Assembly: GCA_015680685.1 (NCBI GenBank)
Contig: MNCI01001832.1
Location: 5,404-69,403 of the forward strand
Source of the DNA: Gnetum montanum
Lineage: Eukaryota; Streptophyta; Gnetopsida; Gnetales; Gnetaceae
Direction: 5' to 3'
DNA length: 64,000 nt
Shown: positions 57,591-64,000 of the stretch, one piece after another
Position numbering within the stretch: the stretch's first letter is position 1
Layout: every line of letters starts with the position of its first letter
Made by a program: the position numbers and the translations under genes
The notes under the pieces: model-generated
Told to the model about the DNA's origin: nothing
Databases searched by the model: none
The model's input: only the letters and a program-made list of their open reading frames with translations

Positions 57591-57725
57591 CCATGATTAT
57601 TCTTTTTACATAAAAAGCCAAAACTTTTAAGTAGGTAATGTAGCTACCAAAAATGTCTTTCATGATTACTATTTTTACATGGAAAGCTAAAAAATTTTAG
57701 GTAGGTAATGTAGCTAATAAAAATG
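57591..57725. repeat. two-copy tandem duplication, period about 69 bp
   Basis: 'catgattattctttttacat' at 57592 recurs as 'catgattactatttttacat' at 57661, and both are followed by '(a/t)aggtaatgtagcta'. The copies differ at about a dozen positions. Confidence 0.8.
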
Positions 57726-59390
57726 GATTATGTTGATATTTTAAAATATAATACATGGTAGGGCTTATGGGAATTTGGAAGGGAACTACATCATTGTGAC
57801 ATAGGAAAGAAAAAAAAAATTGGGAGAATTTAGATAGAAATTTATATTGTTTCTCCCTCATTATTCTTCCTAACATCGTATAGTCTTTCATATGATCTTT
57901 TTTGCTTTTGAGCAAATAAAACTATTACCTCTATTTAATATTATCAAAGTCATGTATCAATTTATTTATTCATGTAATTTCAAGATATCTTCTTTAAGTT
58001 TACAGATTGCATCATAGTTTTCTTGTAAATAAATGCCTTACAGGAGAAATGATTTAATAGATATTTATTTACCTCTTATTTTTATATTTATTCTTATATC
58101 TTATTTTTATTTTATTTCCATAACAACAAAAATCTTCATTGTACTACATTAAAAAATTGTAATAATTTTACATTTTTTCATACTATGCATCTTGAGATGC
58201 ACCTTTTTTAATATACATTTGAACTTGCTATTTAGTTTGAAATTTAATCATAAAAAATGAAGCCTTTAAATAATTATAAGTTTTGGTACTATTTAATGAT
58301 TTTCACATATTATTTCATTAATATGTAAGAGAGATTTTTTATCCTAATTTTTAGGACTTAAGAAAATCTTTAAATAATTTTTCAATTAGCCTTATCTTTA
58401 AGACAATGATATAAAACACAAAGATAATAGAGAACTCTCAATCAAATTTAATTTTTATTTAAAGAGGATTCATAGCCCATTAGAATAGAAAAAATCTTAG
58501 CATCCTAATTTAAGAAAATGAATATGCATTTTTTTCTATTGTTTTACCTTATACTAAAAACTTCCTATTGTACCAATTCATGTGAGTTTGTTGAACTAAC
58601 AAAAAATCATTAAAAATTATGATTAGATAGGTATAGGGATTAATTAAGGTTACTACCCTTCATTGGTGTCATATAAGAATATGTGAGAGTGAACAAACAT
58701 TAAATAGTGAAGGTTTGAAAAAAAAAAGAATGAAATTCTCCTTGATACTTCCTAAATCTCATATAATTTATGATTAGATGCAACTTATGATATCTTTATA
58801 TTTTTCAAAGCTTGATGAATTTTCCCTAGTTATTGTATGATTGTTATTCTCTTAATTGATATTTAGCTTTGAACTTCATTGAAGATAGTTAGGAACTTTT
58901 AGGTGCTTATATATCTTTAAACTCATCTTCTTGGATTAAAAAAAACATGGAAACCAAACCAATCACTTTTTTCTTATACTAGAATAATTAATGTAGTCTT
59001 ATTGAATGGTTTACTCAAATTAAAATTAAGTTAAACATAGCATTTGAAATTCTATCAAATGTGTTTTGATTTTGTACAAGATGCTATAAAAGAATCAAAT
59101 TTAGCAATTTCATTTCATGCTTGTAGGTGATTTTATGAAGTCATTATAGCAAACATTGAATTTCAAATGCTAGTTATAAAATTTATTTTCTTTTAACTGT
59201 TGATAGGCTTATGATAATGATTAATGCTTAAGAGAAAACTAGGTTTTGGAAAAATGCTTGGTGTAAAGATATGTAGAACCCTTGAAGGCCTTTTCTCAAA
59301 GGCTTCACTAAGATGGCATTAGTACTAAAATGACACATTTACATGAATTTATAAAGATCATGTAGGTGACTTACTAAAGAAAATTTTAAG
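57726..59390. other. AT-rich DNA without a recognised feature
   Basis: No element or gene was identified. It may include the 5' flank or terminal inverted repeat of the MULE downstream, but I could not locate one. Confidence 0.35.
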
Positions 59391-59906
59391 TACAGAGTTC
59401 ATAAACAATTGAAGTGGTCTAACAAAGAAAAATCTAATACCAATGATTATGTTGAAAGAATTATCATTGTTATAATCACAAAATGCTAGATGCTAATATT
59501 CCTACAAAAAATAGGTATCTTTGTGAATATAAATCAAAAAAGACAATTTTCATTGTAGAAAAGAGTAATAAATTCTAGAAAACAATCAAAAAAAAGTGGT
59601 TGCATGTACAATTTCATCATTTGTGTTATGAGTCAAGCAAAGGATAGAGCTTATATAATTCTTAAATAATTAGAGCACGCAAATGCAATAGGGAAATACT
59701 ATAATGGGCTACTTGGTCTAATTGAAGATAGGAGAATTGCATATAACATCAACATATCTAATAAACTTCATGATAAAATAGCTTATTATTGTCATCAAGG
59801 ACTACTTGTTGATGTTATTTATACCATGTGAAAGATTTATTTAAGGATAAGAACATGAAAGTTTCAACATTAATACAAAGCAAGACATATTCTAAAACAA
59901 AAAATG

Positions 59907-59907
<1 letters not shown>

Positions 59908-59938
<31 letters not shown>

Positions 59939-59952
59939 GTATATATATATAA
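59908..59952. repeat. (TA)n/(TATG)n microsatellite
   Basis: Alternating TA units flank four to five GTAT units. It lies within the decayed MULE region. Confidence 0.9.
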
Positions 59953-61344
59953 GATATATGTGAGAACAAAACCAACATTTAAAAAGCATCCTAATGATAA
60001 AATTAGTATATAGATGTGGTATGAATAGTACTTAAATTTATTTTTCATATACCAAGAAGATAAAATTGATCAAAATGTTCTATTGATAACTGATATTCAA
60101 TCACCATGAATGTTGAAAAAGATGGTCCAACTTTCACATCACAATTTGGTTATCATGGATTCCACTTTAATACCAACAAGTATGGGGTAAGATTCAAGAC
60201 ATTTTTATTATTTTTACTCATATCATCAATGAAATTTCATATTTAAAATAGATCAATTATTAGCATGTTTTTATATTGAAATTTTTATTTTTTGTACTCA
60301 CCTAATTTCACTTGCATACAATCATGGCTTTTGATGATTACTAAAATGAAATCCCAATTGCATGGATAATTTCATCTCAGTGCTTCCAAGAGGATGTAGA
60401 AAAATGTTTACAAGTAAGATCTAAAAGATGCAAAACTATAATGATAAAATAAAAAATCAATGCAATGATTATGAACAATTCAAGAGCAAAGATGAATGTA
60501 ATTTGATAACATATTATATTTCTTAAATTATGTTTCAAAATTTATAGTCTTGAATATATTTTTATTTTACAATTATAAAGAATTTGCATAAGTGGTTATG
60601 TAGGTCGATTCTAGGTTGTTGAATTTTTGTTTGCACATGGCATGTTGCTTGTACCTGGAGGACAAACTTAATAGCATAGGTAAAGGATCATGATGATAGA
60701 AGAATGATGTCTATAGCACTTAATAAGATATTGAATGAATGTACTAATTATGAGGATGTCCCAAAATCCCTACAACAATTCATCTCAACATATAATAGGT
60801 ATTAGGAGTTTATACTATATATTCAAAAACAATGGATTGACAATGAAAAATTTTATATGTAGTTTTTTTAAAATCTATATTTATGAATGAGATTTACTTT
60901 TCACTATCTAATTTTGAACTTTTATGTTTTTTATGTTTATGTTTTTTTTTTTTAATTTACTTTCTTATAGTTATGTGAACAAAGTCATTTTACAATGTGC
61001 CACATGATAGATATCATACAAACAGTACTATTAAAGAATATCATTCATTTCTAAAAGGTAAATTTCTCAAGGACATAAAGAATAGAAGTTATAGAAGGAT
61101 CGACTAGCTAATATGATATTTATCAAGTATGAAACTACATTTTCGAAATGCTTGTAGATTGAAAGATGTAGGATTCATTATGAACAAAAAATCAAACCAA
61201 GAAACATGAATAAAGACTTTGAAAATCTCTAATTTAGATTACATATAGAGTGAGAATCATGAGGATGAATATGTAGTTTGTAGCCCAAGTTCCAAGTCAC
61301 CCTCAAGCTTGCATGTGCAATCAAAGATATTTTCAAATGAAATA

Positions 61345-61410
61345 ACTTATGAATGTATGTGGGCCAAACAAGGTAACATTTGCAATCATGCAATTAAGGT
61401 CATTGTACTA
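61345..61410 (+). pseudogene. SWIM zinc-finger remnant
   Basis: The frame reads YECMWAKQGNICNHAIKV, fitting the SWIM pattern C-x-C-x(n)-G-x-x-C-x-H-x-x-x-V. The second Cys of the first pair reads Trp or Met here, so metal binding is probably lost. SWIM fingers lie C-terminal to the catalytic core in MULE and FAR1-type proteins. Confidence 0.7.
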
Positions 61411-61807
61411 TTAAAAGGAGCTAAATAAGATTACAAATATCATTTTCAGGAACAGAAATTTGATAGTAAATATGATGGTGAAGTGTATACTTTACCACAG
61501 AAATTTCTTGTCTTAATGAAATTGTCGGGTTGGGAATGCATGATAATTCATAACAATTGATATGTACTTCTACCACAAAACCCAATTCTAATTAGCCTTT
61601 AATAGTTGACTTTCATATTTTGGAGAAAACCAATGGTTCACACCATATAGACAATATAGAAATAGTTCTTATAAATAATCAAACTAAGATATCTGTAAAA
61701 TAGAAAATAAAGAAGAAAGTTTATAAGATACAAAGCAACCTTCTCAATATTAGTAGGAAGCTTCCAAGAGATATTGAAAGCATTAATAAAATTGAGTAAT
61801 ATGTTTT

Positions 61808-61812
61808 AAAGT
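61808..61812. repeat. 5-bp target site duplication of the solo LTR, left copy (AAAGT)
   Basis: AAAGT is repeated exactly at 62693-62697, and the MULE coding frame reads through after removal of the insertion. Confidence 0.88.
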
Positions 61813-62692
61813 TGATGAGTGGCGAGGTACCCCAACACTCAACCATATGAAACAAGCGTAGCATGCACGATTCGATCGAACTCCGCAGACGGACTAGTTG
61901 TGGCACCTAGATAGTTATCCTTAGGTCGCAGTTTGCTGTCTTCCCACCTAGACTAGTATTATATTTTTCACATATGGTTTAGTCTAGATGAGGTTTATGA
62001 TGTGTTCCTAATCTATGCTACTCCTAAAGGTAGCTGAAAATAATATTAACTAAGCTAAGCTAGGAGGAGAAAGGTGAGAGAATCTAATCTAGCCTAAGTG
62101 CAACGAGCAACCGATTCCTTGATCAACCGTACACATCTTGGACCTCGTGCACGACTACCACTAGGATTACCAAGCGTAGATCCTAGGTATGCCACTAGGC
62201 TACCAAGTAGTCACACTTAAATGCTCGTAATCAAGTCGTACGTGTTCCACGTTGCGATGAGTAGCCGATTCCTTGACTAACCGTACACATCCTTAGATGC
62301 TCGTAATCAAGTCGTACTCATACCACATTCTAGGAGTTTAAGGGTAAGAGAGAAAGCAGTAAATAACAATTAAATAAACAAATAAATAACAAAATGACTA
62401 CTACAATGATGAAGTAATCTCGATCTTTATTGCTGGTCATGTGCGTGTCCAAGTACGTCACACTCGAATAAGACACCGTACAATTACATTCACCACACTG
62501 CGAGTAGACACGGGAAAAATGATCTATCTCTGGAGTGGTCAAACTACCAGAGCTTTACTACTCCTATTCTATCTATGTTAAACAAGGGAGAGTCGTGTCT
62601 TATTTATAGATATGGCGACGGATTGCGAAATCGCGTACGCGATATCGTAGGGAAGATGCGATATCGTGGCCTATGCGAATCGCGTCTCATCA
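61813..62692 (-). repeat. solo LTR of the TGATGAG family
   Basis: 880 bp starting TGATGAGTGGCGAGGTACCC and ending GTCTCATCA, flanked by identical AAAGT. The middle differs from E1 ('gactagttgtggcacctag', as in 29462 and 54196). The U3 (62600-62690) carries GATATCG-type words like E1. An internal duplication of about 155 bp repeats 'ccgattccttga' (62111 and 62267) and 'atgctcgtaatcaagtcgta' (62221 and 62298). No internal retroelement sequence is present, as expected after recombination between two LTRs. Confidence 0.92.
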
Positions 62693-62697
62693 AAAGT
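62693..62697. repeat. 5-bp target site duplication of the solo LTR, right copy (AAAGT)
   Basis: Exact match to 61808-61812. Confidence 0.88.
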
Positions 62698-63151
62698 TGA
62701 TAGAGAAGTATGAATTTCAAAAACAATTAAAGGATCTTGTAGAAAAAAATGACTATCTAGTTCAATTAGTCCAACTAGAATAAAGAAAAAGTTCATGTCA
62801 AGTCATGCATGTAAATGCAAGTTATCATTTAAAGATGATAGCTTTGTTTGTCCCATTTTGGAGAAGGTAGTGCTTTAATACGAAGAAAGTATATGTATTC
62901 TTAGTTATTTATCTCATGTCTTTATTTGATTTTTGTAATTACATTTCTAAGCACATTTTTTATTTGTTTCTATCATTTTATAATAATTAACATTTTGTTA
63001 TTTCATTATAGCAAGGATCTCGGTGAGGACTAGAACACATAGTTGATGTTATGTTTTTGGTAAACAATTTATTCAACTTTAATTTTAAAATATGCATACT
63101 ATGTAATCAAGCACTTTGAAGATAGATCTTGTAAATATCAAATTTCATATG

Positions 63152-64000
63152 TGAAACATCACCAAGAAAACACATGTTGTAACTTATAACCTTCACCACC
63201 CAACTTAAGGCAAGATCTTATTGTAAATGTAAGGTTTGTGGACAATAAGCTACAATCTTGCATACTTTAACTTTTTGGGGCTGAAAAATGCCTCATAAGT
63301 TGCTATTGCCTCACTTCACAAGTTGAAAAAGTGTTGTTATGTCTATATGGGCTTGGGAAGGCTAAAAATGCCTTAGATACTACCAAATTTATCATTTTCA
63401 TGGGTTTTTTGTGGGGATATAGCCTTGACTACGTTGGAACTACCTACCCCCAATGTAGATGATGTTGGCTATTCACTTTTCCAACAAAACCCAACATAGT
63501 TACCACAAAATCCAACATAGCTACAAAAATCTAACATTGGATTTATTGGGTTTTCCATTTTCCTAGCAATGGCTAGCGTAGTCATGATAGTTTTCTAGTG
63601 GTAGTAGCATAGCCAACATAGTCATCATGGATTTCTAGTAGCTATAGTATGCCTAGCATAGTCAACATGACTACAAAAGATTCTAACAAATTCTAGCATA
63701 GTCCTCCGAGGCTAATGTAGTTGAGGTGAACACTACTGTAGTAACCAAAGTCCATTTACTATTTTTAGTATACAAATGGGTTTTGATGACTTTGATGTAT
63801 CAAAACTTACTATAAATGATCAACTACATGAGAATCATAGCCATTGTGCCTACAAATAAACACCAATCTATTAGTAATCATGACAGAAATTTGTAGCCTT
63901 ATATCAACAAGCTAAAACCTATAAAAGCCAAACTTGAACACCTTATTCATGTCTTGAAAAAATTTTGTTCTGAACCTTTGCAACCTAAATCATTTTACAC
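63152..64000 (+). repeat. LTR copy C of the E6 family, running off the window
   Basis: It starts TGAAACATCACCAAGAAAAC like copy B and follows the same order of blocks ('cataagttgctattgcctcac', 'gtctatatgggcttgggaagg', 'tttcatgggttttttgtggg'). A middle section (63480-63720) rich in 'aacatagc/tagcatagtc' words is expanded relative to copies A and B. The end lies outside the window, so 5', 3' or solo status is unknown. Confidence 0.7.

Larger units (their letters stand above)
59391..62890 (+). pseudogene. MULE-type transposase gene with SWIM zinc finger (decayed, split by a solo LTR)
   Basis: Readable blocks in order: 'KLHDKIAYYCHQGLLVDV' (about 59760-59815); LVIMDSTL near 60150, the first catalytic Asp region of the MULE core; LHTIMAFDDY and NEIPIAWIISSQCFQEDVEK (60310-60405), matching the family's Y-P-L-x-x-L-V-x-x-D-x-x-x-x-G-x-P-V-A-W-x-I-S. 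Then 'KVKDHDDRRMMSIALNKIL' (about 60675-60730), and at 61345-61410 a SWIM finger. After the solo LTR (61813-62692) the frame resumes as KLIEKYEFQKQLKDLVEKND. Gtaag at 60187 may begin an intron. Numerous stops and shifts. The intact protein would be a cut-and-paste transposase or a related DNA-binding protein. Confidence 0.7.

Noticed and set aside
1-64000. tRNA and rRNA genes
   Set aside because: No cloverleaf with A/B boxes or rRNA core sequence was recognised; only tRNA-complementary primer sites of retroelements were seen.

Overview
This window looks like intergenic DNA from a large, repeat-laden plant nuclear genome, probably a gymnosperm or similar large-genome seed plant. That assignment is an inference: the DNA is AT-rich, contains almost no open coding sequence, and is filled with old, nested plant-type LTR retrotransposons plus LINE, MULE-like and hAT-like remnants. 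I found no intact host gene, tRNA, rRNA, CRISPR array or bacterial-style operon. Nearly every coding stretch is a decayed transposon protein with in-frame stops and frameshifts, so most genes are entered as pseudogenes. Domain calls were made by reading translations by eye, without a database search.

Layout. 1-2.24 kb: no recognised element; a more GC- and CpG-rich stretch at about 0.74-1.45 kb is unexplained. 2.24-13.87 kb (E3): a plus-strand Ty3/Gypsy element of Tat/Athila type (gag, protease, RT, RNase H, integrase, polypurine tract), split in its protease by a minus-strand Copia-type element (3942-10641) that has both LTRs, an initiator-Met primer site and a polypurine tract, but no visible pol; it carries a second ORF behind a U3-like motif cluster. 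13.9-18.8 kb: LTR-like DNA, then an internal region (E5) with a putative plant-transposon domain and a coiled coil. 18.8-23.2 kb: two related LTRs flank the 3' part of a hAT-like transposase gene. 23.2-24.4 kb (E4): a gag of the same family as E3. 24.4-42.26 kb (E2): a minus-strand gag-protease element bounded by two related LTRs. Inside its leader sits E1 (33458-40863), with two LTRs, perfect 5-bp target duplications, primer site, polypurine tract, gag and protease but no reverse transcriptase. 42.26-57.3 kb: pieces of a minus-strand LINE separated by E6 (43043-55877), a long element with gag but no recognised pol, whose 3' LTR was itself hit by another LTR. 57.6-63.0 kb: a decayed MULE-type transposase with a SWIM zinc finger, interrupted by a solo LTR with a perfect target duplication. 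63.15 kb to the end: a third copy of the E6 LTR.

How the parts relate. E1, E2 and E4 share a gag (and, where present, protease) lineage with E3, the only element here with a recognisable pol. They look like non-autonomous relatives that would need an E3-like partner. A family of LTRs beginning TGATGAG and ending CATCA recurs across the window with shared ends and variable middles; its U3 promoters carry short palindromic arrays that differ between subfamilies and even between the two LTRs of E1.
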